Below, one piece after another: positions 51,077 to 58,968 of a stretch of DNA of 59,176 nucleotides. The DNA is from Chitinophaga pinensis (GTDB taxonomy: Bacteria; Bacteroidota; Bacteroidia; UKL13-3): contig CAMARW010000003.1 in the NCBI GenBank assembly GCA_945860865.1, forward strand, positions 1-59,176. Direction: 5' to 3'. The notes beneath the pieces were generated by a model. The model did not search any database and was not told the DNA's origin. It was given only the letters and a program-made list of their open reading frames with translations. The position numbers and the translations under genes are program-made. Positions within the stretch are counted from its first letter, which is position 1; each line of letters opens with the position of its first letter.

Positions 51077-53152
51077 TTACTTGTCTTTTATGTATTGATA
51101 AGTTTGCATTTGAGCACTAATTGAACTGTCACTAGGCGATAAGTTACAATAATTTAAATCACTCAATCCATCAATCTTACGGGCTTTTAATGGGTCGTTC
51201 CATTGTATATCGAATATATCTGAAATAAATTTTTGATTTTCTTTATCATAGATAGGGAAAGCGCATTCAATTCTATTTACCAGGTTTCTTGTCATCCAAT
51301 CTGCAGAGGATAAATAGGTTTTGGAATCCAATTGATTGCAAAATATAAATAGTCGGGCGTGTTCTAAAAACCTGTCTATAATGCTGCGCACTTCAATATT
51401 TTCGCTACTACCTGGTACATTAGGAACCAGGCAACATATTCCTCGCACAATTAGTTCAATTTTTACACCAGCATTGCTTGCATCGTACAGTTTTTGAATA
51501 ATTTCTGTATCTACTAATGAGTTCATTTTAGCTTTAATAAAAGCAGGTTTTCCCTCTTTTGCATTTTTAGCTTCTTGGTCTATAAGTTGTATTAATTGCC
51601 TCTTCATAAAATCTGGTGCAATTAATAGATGTTTGAACCCAGTTCTTTTGAGGTTAACAAAAAGCAGGTCTGATAAGGCATCCAGCTCCTCTGTAATTCT
51701 TTTATCTTTGGTAAATAAGCTAAAATCACTATAGAGTTTAGCTGTTTGTCCGTTATAATTACCAGTAGATAGATGGGCGTATTTTACTAGTTCTTTTTCT
51801 TCTTTTCTAAAAATTAAGCACATTTTAGCATGCACTTTTTGACCGGGTTTGCCGAAGTGAACTGAAGCACCAGCCTCTTGAAGTTGATTGGTCCAATAAA
51901 TATTAGATTCTTCATCAAATCTCGCTTGCAATTCCATTAATACCATCACTTTTTTGCCATTTTTCACAGCATTTATAAGTGCATTAACTACATTACTGTG
52001 TTTGGCAACACGGTATAAAGTTATCAGAATGGTTGTAACTTTTGGGTCAATTGCCGCTTCCCTTAGCAGTCTTATAAGGTAATCAAAACTTTGGTAAGGT
52101 TGGTGAATGAGCACATCTTTTTGAGCAATAGCCTCAAACATGGTTTTACTATTGTCAAAAACGGGAACAGGTATTTGGGAGAATGAGGAGAAATAATTTT
52201 CTGGTTTACCTACTTTCGGGAAATCCATAAAATCTTTGAAGTTATGATATCTTCCGCCTGGTATTAGGTTTACATTTTTAAGTTCTAGCTTTTGAATAAT
52301 GAAAGATAGCATATCTTTAGGCATGGTTTCATCATAAACGAAACGCGTTGGAATACCTTTAGATCTTTGTTTGAGACTTTTTTGAATTTTATCTAAAAAG
52401 TTTACTTGATAATCATTTTCGTCCTTAGATATTTGATATTCAGCATCTCGGGTGAGTTTAATGATATAAGATTCAAACTCTTGGTAATCAAAAATGGAAA
52501 AAATTCTTTTGAAGTTTAATCTAATGATATTTTCCAGTAGAATAATATGCTGACCTTCCTCGTTTTCGGGCAGCGTAAAAAAACGATTAATTATGCCCGT
52601 TGGAATTTCGATAATGGCATGTTTGGGTTCTTGGTTGGATGCGCTTTTTTTCATGCGAACCGCCAAGTAAATGCTTCTATCTCTGAGGTGTGGAATATGT
52701 TTTAAATTATCTAAAATAACTGGGAAAAGTTGGTTAATTACTTGTGATTTAAAGTATTGTTGAACCAATTCCGCCTCCTTTACACTAACTTGATTTTCTT
52801 CAACCAAGAATATTTTTTCTTTGTTTAGTTGCGGTAAAACTTTGTCTTCGTATATCTCGGTAAATTTATCTTGTAAAATTAAAACAGTTCGTTGTATTTC
52901 TGATAAAATCTCATCTGGTGAGGATTGAAATTCGGATATTGTTTTTTTATTGTTTATTTTCTGGAGCCTTCTAATTTGGGCCACTCTTACCCTAAAAAAC
53001 TCGTCGAGATTAGAGGAGAATATAGCTAAGAACTTAATGCGTTCCATCAAAGGATTTTTAGGATCCTCTGCCTCCTGGAGCACCCTACCGTTAAAATTTA
53101 ACCAACTTATTTCTCTGTCCTTAAATAAATGGCCTTTTCGTTCTTTAATCAT
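51077..53152 (-). CDS. ppk1: Polyphosphate kinase PPK1
   Basis: A protein of 691 residues from the ATG at 53152. The N-terminal domain opens with DREISWLNFNGRVLQEAEDP; the HxK site KVHAKMCLIFRKEEKE gives the phosphohistidine. YAHLSTGNYNGQTAKLYSDF and the C-terminal SADWMTRNLVNRIECAFPIY are family hallmarks. It makes polyphosphate from ATP. The upstream part of the open frame was rejected because the conserved N-terminus starts here and because this ATG lies 1 bp after the dioxygenase stop. It joins the phosphate theme of the window. Its 3' end faces the KdsC-like gene. Confidence 0.95.
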   Translation of the reverse strand: MIKERKGHLFKDREISWLNFNGRVLQEAEDPKNPLMERIKFLAIFSSNLDEFFRVRVAQIRRLQKINNKKTISEFQSSPDEILSEIQRTVLILQDKFTEIYEDKVLPQLNKEKIFLVEENQVSVKEAELVQQYFKSQVINQLFPVILDNLKHIPHLRDRSIYLAVRMKKSASNQEPKHAIIEIPTGIINRFFTLPENEEGQHIILLENIIRLNFKRIFSIFDYQEFESYIIKLTRDAEYQISKDENDYQVNFLDKIQKSLKQRSKGIPTRFVYDETMPKDMLSFIIQKLELKNVNLIPGGRYHNFKDFMDFPKVGKPENYFSSFSQIPVPVFDNSKTMFEAIAQKDVLIHQPYQSFDYLIRLLREAAIDPKVTTILITLYRVAKHSNVVNALINAVKNGKKVMVLMELQARFDEESNIYWTNQLQEAGASVHFGKPGQKVHAKMCLIFRKEEKELVKYAHLSTGNYNGQTAKLYSDFSLFTKDKRITEELDALSDLLFVNLKRTGFKHLLIAPDFMKRQLIQLIDQEAKNAKEGKPAFIKAKMNSLVDTEIIQKLYDASNAGVKIELIVRGICCLVPNVPGSSENIEVRSIIDRFLEHARLFIFCNQLDSKTYLSSADWMTRNLVNRIECAFPIYDKENQKFISDIFDIQWNDPLKARKIDGLSDLNYCNLSPSDSSISAQMQTYQYIKDK

Positions 53153-53153
53153 G

Positions 53154-53684
53154 CTACAAGAATTTTGGATCAGTTTCCATTGTGTATCCGCACTTTTTGC
53201 AAGTTCTGAGATCCTCAGAACCATAATATTCTTTGAATCTTGGTTGAAAATCTGTTTCTATATTATCCTGGGTGAAATAGGTTTCGTGTAGTTTGTTGTT
53301 ACATTTTTCGCAAAACCAAAGTAAACCATCTTTTAAATTGGAACCTTTTCTAACACGCTCTATAACCAAACCGATGGAATTAGCTGTTCTTCCTGGCGAA
53401 TGGGGTGTTTTTGGTGGACATAAAAACATATCGCCTGGGCCCAAATGAATAGGAACTGCTTCTCCATTTTCTTGAATATTAATGGTTATGTTTCCCTCAA
53501 GTTGAAAAAACAACTCTTCTGTTTCATTATAGTGATAGTCTTTTCTAGCATTGGGACCACCCACAATCATTACAATATAATCTGTACCTTCTGGATATAG
53601 ATTTTTATTGGCAACAGGAGGTTGTAAAAGATGACGATTTTCATCTATCCATTTTTGGAGGTTAAATGGTTTTCGGATGCTCAT
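53154..53684 (-). CDS. 3-hydroxyanthranilate 3,4-dioxygenase
   Basis: A 176-residue cupin. The iron ligands are H51, E57 and H95 (in DYHYNETEELFFQLEG and CPPKTPHSPGR), and the C-terminus has two CxxC pairs, C125/C128 and C162/C165, forming the rubredoxin-like second site of bacterial enzymes. It opens the ring of 3-hydroxyanthranilate, giving quinolinate for NAD de novo synthesis or tryptophan breakdown. Other kynurenine-pathway genes are not in the window. It is upstream of ppk1 by a single base, which suggests coupled translation although no metabolic link is obvious. Confidence 0.93.
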   Translation of the reverse strand: MSIRKPFNLQKWIDENRHLLQPPVANKNLYPEGTDYIVMIVGGPNARKDYHYNETEELFFQLEGNITINIQENGEAVPIHLGPGDMFLCPPKTPHSPGRTANSIGLVIERVRKGSNLKDGLLWFCEKCNNKLHETYFTQDNIETDFQPRFKEYYGSEDLRTCKKCGYTMETDPKFL

Positions 53685-53738
53685 GGTAGGTTGATTATAT
53701 TTTTACGCAACAAATATATTAAATGTTGGGTTCAATTT

Positions 53739-54278
53739 TTAATTTAGTGGTAGAACACGCGTAGCTTTGATAAAACGTTTTTTATAATAATCTGCCTCTA
53801 ATCTATCTATTTTAACGCCATGGCTTGTGCTAGAATGAATAAAAAGAACAGGTTGATTTTTTTCTGAAATAACAATTCCTACATGACCAATAGTGGGGCG
53901 TCTGCTGTTGCTACCTCTAAAAAAAACCAAATCGCCTTTTGCTATTTGTTTTCTTTTTACTTCAACTCCAATTTTGCTCTGTCCGGCAGAAGTATGCGGT
54001 AATTTAATATTAAAATTTTTGTAAACAGTCATGGTGTAACCACTGCAATCAAAACCCTTAGTGCTGGTTCCGCCTCTCCGATATTTATCTCCTATGAAGT
54101 GATAAGCATAAGAAATTACACTGTCGGGATGTATCCTTTTAATTACTTTAATCGTTACAGAATCAGTGCTTAATGGCACTGCTTGTAATTTATTAGCAGA
54201 ATCTGTTTGCGCATTTACCTTGTTAAAACAAAATAACAAACAGGTTACGAGGGTTATATGTATTTTTAATAGGTTCAA
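53739..54278 (-). CDS. NlpC/P60 cysteine peptidase, exported
   Basis: A protein of 179 residues from a TTG at 54278, giving NLLKIHITLVTCLLFCFNKVNA as signal peptide. The longer ATG-started reading would add ~40 residues and cross the divergent bamD promoter. The catalytic triad is in GFDCSGYTMT (Cys), RPTIGHVGIVIS (His) and FIHSSTSHG (His). NlpC/P60 enzymes cut peptide links in peptidoglycan, usually between D-Glu and diaminopimelate. It is divergent from bamD, and 62 bp separate the two starts. A TATTTTTA box (54293-54286) could be the -7. The start codon is the least certain part. Confidence 0.85.
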   Translation of the reverse strand: MNLLKIHITLVTCLLFCFNKVNAQTDSANKLQAVPLSTDSVTIKVIKRIHPDSVISYAYHFIGDKYRRGGTSTKGFDCSGYTMTVYKNFNIKLPHTSAGQSKIGVEVKRKQIAKGDLVFFRGSNSRRPTIGHVGIVISEKNQPVLFIHSSTSHGVKIDRLEADYYKKRFIKATRVLPLN

Positions 54279-54294
54279 ACAGTTGTAAAAATAA

Positions 54295-54326
54295 TTGAAA
54301 ATGAGAGAAAAAAAAGTGTATGTTTG
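54295..54326 (+). promoter_or_regulatory. Bacteroidota-type promoter of bamD
   Basis: TTG (54295-54297), 21 bp, then TATGTTTG (54319-54326), an exact TAnnTTTG -7 box. Transcription should start near 54333, which fixes the bamD start at the ATG at 54340, 14 bp after the box. Confidence 0.6.
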
Positions 54327-54339
54327 CAGTATCCTAGCA

Positions 54340-55149
54340 ATGAGGTATTTTGTTTTACATATCATATTAGTAACGCTAATCTTATCAGGTTGTTCCAATA
54401 AGTATCAAAAAGCGTTAAAAAATCCAGACAATAAAGTTAAATTGGAGATGGCGGATGCTTATTTTAAAAAGAAGGATTTCGTGCGAGCCATCAGTTTATA
54501 TGAGCAAATAGAAGAAGCATACAGCGCAACACCCTTTGCAGAGAAAATTTTATATAATAGTGCTCAATGCAATTTTGGGTTAAAAATGTATGCATTATCA
54601 GGTTTTCAGTTTAAAACCTATTTTGAAAATTTTCCTTCTGGTTCTAATGCAGAAGAAGCACTATATTTAAACGCTTATTGTGCTTATCTTGAGTCTTTTG
54701 ATGCAGAATTGGATCAAACAGATACTTATAAAGCGATAGAAACTTTCAGGATATTTATAAATGTTTATCCAGATAGTAAGTATATTAATGAGTGCAATAC
54801 CTACTTAGATGAGTTGAGGGCAAAGTTGAGTTTTAAAGCTTATCGTTCGGCCAAACTTTACTATAATATGGGCGAGTACAAAAGTGCTATAGTTTCTCTC
54901 AAAAATATTGCTAGGGATTACCCAGAAATGGCTCAAAAAGAAGAAGTAGACTTCTTAATTGTTAAGTCTAATTTTCTGCTTGCTCAAAATAGTATTTCAG
55001 AAAAACAAATAGAGCGTTTCAAAAACACGCTAATGGCTTGTGATGAATTAAGCGAGCAATATACAGAAGGAAGTAAATACATGAAAGAGGCCAAAGAGAT
55101 TGCTATTAAATCTCAATTGGCCATAAAAAAATTAGAAAATAAAAATTAA
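54340..55149 (+). CDS. bamD: Outer membrane assembly lipoprotein BamD
   Basis: A protein of 269 residues from the ATG at 54340, MRYFVLHIILVTLILSGC, with the lipobox LSGC. The rest is a run of TPR helices: LEMADAYFKKKDFVRAISLY, NAEEALYLNAYCAYLESFD and SAKLYYNMGEYKSAIVSLKN. BamD is an essential part of the complex that inserts beta-barrel proteins. An upstream in-frame ATG (54295) lies before the promoter box, so it was rejected. The order bamD-rpoZ-coaBC-porD is typical of Bacteroidota. A gap of ~120 bp separates it from rpoZ. Confidence 0.9.
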   Translation: MRYFVLHIILVTLILSGCSNKYQKALKNPDNKVKLEMADAYFKKKDFVRAISLYEQIEEAYSATPFAEKILYNSAQCNFGLKMYALSGFQFKTYFENFPSGSNAEEALYLNAYCAYLESFDAELDQTDTYKAIETFRIFINVYPDSKYINECNTYLDELRAKLSFKAYRSAKLYYNMGEYKSAIVSLKNIARDYPEMAQKEEVDFLIVKSNFLLAQNSISEKQIERFKNTLMACDELSEQYTEGSKYMKEAKEIAIKSQLAIKKLENKN

Positions 55150-55270
55150 TGAGCCAAAAAAAAACCTTACATGGATTTTGATTGGCCTTAAAATAAAATA
55201 TTAGATTTAAACGATGGGCACGATGGAAATTGTGCAGAAGACAAAATAATTAAAAAATAAATTTATAAAT

Positions 55271-55615
55271 ATGGCTAACAATAATTATCAAAATGTACCC
55301 TCAACCACGGTTGCTCGTGATTTAAGGAAGTTGGAAAAAGGCACAGACAATATCTATGAGTCTATTGCCATTATTTCTAAGCGCGCCAACCAGATTGGAG
55401 CGCAATTAAAAGAAGAATTACATGCAAAATTAGATGAGTTTAACAACGATAATGATACTTTGGAAGAGGTTTTTGAAAATCGTGAACAAATTGAAATTAG
55501 TATGCAATATGAGCGTTTGCCTAAGCCAAGTTTGATTGCGACAGAAGAATTTTTAGCGGAAAAAATTCATTTCCGTAACCCGGAAAAAGAAAAGCGTTTG
55601 GCAGAAGGAAACTAA
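55271..55615 (+). CDS. rpoZ: RNA polymerase omega subunit, Bacteroidota type
   Basis: A 114-residue protein. VARDLRKLEKGTDNIYESIA (14-33), IISKRANQIGAQLKEELHAK and a final RLPKPSLIATEEFLAEKIHF match the Rpb6/omega family of Bacteroidota. Omega stabilises the beta' subunit during assembly. The gene lies between bamD and coaBC, with 19 bp to the coaBC start, as in related genomes. It lacks the length of proteobacterial omega's C-terminal tail but has a ~45-residue extension that is specific to this phylum. Confidence 0.9.
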   Translation: MANNNYQNVPSTTVARDLRKLEKGTDNIYESIAIISKRANQIGAQLKEELHAKLDEFNNDNDTLEEVFENREQIEISMQYERLPKPSLIATEEFLAEKIHFRNPEKEKRLAEGN

Positions 55616-55634
55616 TTCCTTAATTTGCCTTTAA

Positions 55635-56837
55635 ATGCTGGAAGGAAAAAAAATATTACTTGGAATAAGCGGGAGCATTGCAGCGTATAAAATTGCTGCA
55701 CTGACCCGCTTATTTATTAAGGCGGGGGCCGAAGTTAAAGTTATTCTTACTGAATCGGCAAAAGCCTTTATCACTCCCTTAACGCTATCAACGCTCAGCA
55801 AAAATCCTGTTTATTCCTCTTTTACAAAAGGTGATGAGGGAGAGTGGGTTAACCATGTTGAATTAGGTATATGGGCTGATTTTTTTGTTATTGCCCCGCT
55901 TTCGGCTAGTACGCTCTCTAAAATGGCTCAAGGCAATAGTGATAATCTTTTATTAGCAACTTATTTATCTGCTAGGTGCCCGGTTATAGTGGCACCCGCA
56001 ATGGACTTAGATATGTTTGCCCATCCTGCTACACAAAAAAATTTAGATATTATTTCTGCCTATGGAAATAAAATTATTCCTCCCAATAATGGTGAACTTG
56101 CCAGTGGTTTAATAGGAGCGGGAAGAATGGCTGAACCAGAAGAAATTTTTGATTTTGTGCTTGCTCAAACTCAAATTAAACTTCCTTTGCAGGGTATAGA
56201 AGTGCTAATTACGGCTGGTCCAACTTATGAAGCCATAGACCCAGTTAGGTTTATTGGTAATCACAGTAGCGGAAAAATGGGTTTTGCCTTGGCAGAGGTT
56301 TTCTCCAATTTAGGAGCTAGGGTTACGCTAATTGCGGGTCCTTCTCATTTAAAATTGGCTAATAACTTGGTTCAAAGAATAAACGTTATTTCTGCCTCAG
56401 AAATGTTTAATGCAGTAATGCAACACCATTCTAAGGCTAAAATTCTAATTATGGCAGCCGCGGTTGCAGATTATACTCCGGCCTTGGTAAGCAGCCAAAA
56501 AATTAAAAAGAGCAGTGATGATATGAAAATAGATTTGGTTCAAACCAAAGATATTTTAAAAGAAATTGGAAAATTAAAATTACCTCATCAAATATTGGTT
56601 GGCTTTGCCCTAGAAACAGATAATGAGGAAGCCAATGCCCTTAAAAAACTGAAGGAAAAGAACTTAGATTTTATTGTTTTAAACTCGTTAAAAAATGAAA
56701 AAACTGGATTTGGATATGATACCAACCAAATTCAAATTTTGGAGAAAAATGGTGCAATTACTCATTTTGACTTAAAATTAAAACAACAAGTAGCCGTTGA
56801 TATAGCAGATAAAATAATAGAATTAATTAATGCGTAA
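55635..56837 (+). CDS. coaBC: Phosphopantothenoylcysteine decarboxylase / phosphopantothenate-cysteine ligase
   Basis: A 400-residue bifunctional enzyme of coenzyme A synthesis. CoaC, residues about 1-180, begins ILLGISGSIAAYKIAALTRL and contains the flavin-binding loop and APAMDLDMFAHPATQKN. CoaB follows with VLITAGPTYEAIDPVRFIGN and HSSGKMGFALAEV, and VGFALETDNEEANALKKL. It adds cysteine to phosphopantothenate and then decarboxylates the product. Length is standard. It overlaps the next gene by 8 bp. Confidence 0.95.
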   Translation: MLEGKKILLGISGSIAAYKIAALTRLFIKAGAEVKVILTESAKAFITPLTLSTLSKNPVYSSFTKGDEGEWVNHVELGIWADFFVIAPLSASTLSKMAQGNSDNLLLATYLSARCPVIVAPAMDLDMFAHPATQKNLDIISAYGNKIIPPNNGELASGLIGAGRMAEPEEIFDFVLAQTQIKLPLQGIEVLITAGPTYEAIDPVRFIGNHSSGKMGFALAEVFSNLGARVTLIAGPSHLKLANNLVQRINVISASEMFNAVMQHHSKAKILIMAAAVADYTPALVSSQKIKKSSDDMKIDLVQTKDILKEIGKLKLPHQILVGFALETDNEEANALKKLKEKNLDFIVLNSLKNEKTGFGYDTNQIQILEKNGAITHFDLKLKQQVAVDIADKIIELINA

Positions 56838-57735
56838 AATAATCTTTGTGCTTTCTGTCTTGCTGTTAAATGCTTATAACGTTTATTCCCAAGAGTTTAA
56901 TTGCAGGGTAAAGATAAACGATCAGCAGGTTCAAATTTCTGACAAATCTATTTTTAGAGGCCTAGAGCAGCGTTTGCAGGAATTTATAAATAATACGCGT
57001 TGGACCAACGAGCCTATTGCTACGCAGGAGCGAATTGATTTAAATATTGAGATAATTTTATCTGGCTACGACCAAAACTCTTATGAGTTTAGGGCTTCTG
57101 CTATTATTCAAAGTCGAAGGCCAGTTTTTGGGTCTAATTACAATACTACTTTATTGAGTTTTAATGATGAAAACTGGGATTTTAAATACCAAGAACAAGA
57201 TAGGTTAGAGTTTCAAGACGGTCAATTTTTGGGAGATTTATCTTCTTTGATGAGCTTTTATGCTTATTATGTAATTGGTTTAGATTTTGATAGTTTTTCA
57301 TTAGAAGGTGGTTCAGTATATTTTAATAAGGCCTTTCAAATTGCAAATTTGGCTCAACAAACCAGCGCAAGAGCAGGATGGAAGCCATTTGAAAGAACCG
57401 TTAGAACGCGTTATAATTTAATAGATAATATTTTAAATGAGCGATTTAGGCCATTAAGAAATGCTTATTATATTTATCACAGAAAAGCTTTGGATCAATT
57501 TGCCAAGGATCCATTTCAAGGAAGAAAGCAAATGATGCTAGCTTTAGATCAGGTAAAAAAAGTGTTTAAAATTTCTCCCAACACGGTAATGCTATTGGTT
57601 TTTTTTGATGCCAAAAGTGATGAATTAGTAAATGTTTTTAAAGGTGCTGAACCTATTGAAAAACCTAAAGTAATTGAACTCTTAAATGAAATAAATATAG
57701 CTAATATTAGTAAATACGAAAAAATAAAATCTTAA
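56830..57735 (+). CDS. DUF4835-family secreted protein (PorD-like)
   Basis: A 301-residue exported protein (signal peptide cut after NVYSQ). INDQQVQISDKSIFRGLEQR (about 29-48), FINNTRWTNEPIATQERIDL and a central SFYAYYVIGLDFDSFSLEGG are hallmarks of DUF4835, recently named PorD because a member is linked to type IX secretion in Porphyromonas. The function of PorD is not clear. It overlaps coaBC by 8 bp and precedes the VIT-like gene by 6 bp. A role in type IX secretion here is inferred from the name only; no other type IX gene is visible. Confidence 0.85.
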   Translation: MRKIIFVLSVLLLNAYNVYSQEFNCRVKINDQQVQISDKSIFRGLEQRLQEFINNTRWTNEPIATQERIDLNIEIILSGYDQNSYEFRASAIIQSRRPVFGSNYNTTLLSFNDENWDFKYQEQDRLEFQDGQFLGDLSSLMSFYAYYVIGLDFDSFSLEGGSVYFNKAFQIANLAQQTSARAGWKPFERTVRTRYNLIDNILNERFRPLRNAYYIYHRKALDQFAKDPFQGRKQMMLALDQVKKVFKISPNTVMLLVFFDAKSDELVNVFKGAEPIEKPKVIELLNEINIANISKYEKIKS

Positions 57736-57741
57736 ATAGTT

Positions 57742-58449
57742 ATGTCTAACTCACACAATCACGTTGAAGAACATTTTAGTGGCAGCGAAATGGTAAGAGA
57801 TGCCGTAATTGGCATGAGTGATGGACTTACAGTACCTTTTGCATTGGCCGCAGGATTAACTGGTGCTGCCCAAGGAAATGATATTATTATAACAGCTGGT
57901 TTAGCAGAAATAGTGGCAGGAAGTATTGCCATGGGATTAGGTGGTTATTTAGCTGGGAAGACAGAAATAGACCACTACGCTAGTGAGTTAAGGAGAGAAT
58001 ATTTAGAAGTTGAATTATATCCCGAAAAAGAAAAACAAGAAGTGCGTGAGGTGTTTGAAGAATACGGCCTAAGCAAAGCTTCTACCGATGCCATTGTAAA
58101 TGAGCTTTCTCAAAACAAGGATAAGTGGGTTCAATTTATGATGCGTTATGAATTAGGATTAGAAAAACCAGATGTAAATAGGGCACGCGAAAGCGCGCTA
58201 ACCATTGGTATTTCATATATTATTGGTGGTATTGTTCCCTTAAGTGCTTATTTCCCCATTTTTACCAAAAATGCGCAAGATGGTTTGTTTTACTCCTGCA
58301 TTATTACAGCTTTTTGCTTATTTGTTTTTGGTTATTTTAAAACCAAAATTATCGGTCAGCCGCCTTTTTTAGGTGCATTTAAAACTCTTTTTATTGGTGC
58401 CATTGCAGCAATGGCTGCTTATTTCATTGCTAGATTAATTGGCGGATAA
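57742..58449 (+). CDS. VIT1/CCC1-family divalent metal transporter
   Basis: A 235-residue membrane protein with five predicted helices. The conserved opening VRDAVIGMSDGLTVPFALAA (18-37), the AEIVAGSIAMGLGGYLAGKT repeat (54-73), and the glutamate-rich cytosolic segment (EYLEVELYPEKEKQEVREVF, about 86-105) fit the VIT1/CCC1 family. Relatives move Fe2+ or Mn2+ out of the cytoplasm. It is 6 bp after the PorD-like gene and 27 bp before a small secreted protein. The histidine-rich N-terminus (SHNHVEEH) may bind metal. Confidence 0.88.
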   Translation: MSNSHNHVEEHFSGSEMVRDAVIGMSDGLTVPFALAAGLTGAAQGNDIIITAGLAEIVAGSIAMGLGGYLAGKTEIDHYASELRREYLEVELYPEKEKQEVREVFEEYGLSKASTDAIVNELSQNKDKWVQFMMRYELGLEKPDVNRARESALTIGISYIIGGIVPLSAYFPIFTKNAQDGLFYSCIITAFCLFVFGYFKTKIIGQPPFLGAFKTLFIGAIAAMAAYFIARLIGG

Positions 58450-58476
58450 TTTTATATTTGTTGCAAACAAAATCGA

Positions 58477-58968
58477 ATGATTAAAAAGCTACTTTTTACT
58501 TTTATTTTATCTTTTACCTTTTTAATTGCCAGCAAAGCTCAAAATACTAACATAGTTATTGGGGAGCTAAACAATGGTGTATATGAATTAAATGAGCACC
58601 AATCTGCTTTGGTAAAAGCCTTTGAGTGGACCTTTAGGGATGGCACTAAAGTTACTGAATTGAAAATTGAATTATTAGGAAACAACTATTTTTTAGTTGC
58701 TAATTGTGCTTATCAAGGAAGAAAAAGAATAGCTGCTTTAGATTTAGACCAAGTTGGAATTACCTTTGTATTAAGTGAAGATGCCCAATATAAAATGTGT
58801 TCTGCTGTAGCTTGCGAAACGTGTAAGTTTTTTTTAGAGAATAGTAAAATAGTTGCCTGTAAATGTGAAGAAACCGGCTCCATTAGCAACCATTGTCATT
58901 ACAAATCATTACCTGGTTCTGGGTTCTATGCTAACTTATTGCGTGCCATTAAAATGAAGAAAGATTAA
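58477..58968 (+). CDS. Small exported cysteine-rich protein
   Basis: A 163-residue protein with signal peptide (cut after SKAQ). The second half holds MCSAVACETCKFF and VACKCEETGSISNHCHYKS, eight cysteines and two histidines in about 40 residues, suggesting a metal or disulfide-stabilised site, apart from which nothing is recognised. It follows the VIT-like gene by 27 bp and may be a related metal-binding periplasmic protein; that is inference. Its stop overlaps the convergent gene's stop by 4 bp. Confidence 0.75.
   Translation: MIKKLLFTFILSFTFLIASKAQNTNIVIGELNNGVYELNEHQSALVKAFEWTFRDGTKVTELKIELLGNNYFLVANCAYQGRKRIAALDLDQVGITFVLSEDAQYKMCSAVACETCKFFLENSKIVACKCEETGSISNHCHYKSLPGSGFYANLLRAIKMKKD

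Noticed and set aside
7745-56542. TTGGTTCAGGC as a Chi or KOPS sequence
   Set aside because: Those signals are expected to be biased to one strand; here exact copies are 4 forward and 3 reverse, and the core is 17 against 12, in one 59-kb stretch that is unlikely to contain both replichores.
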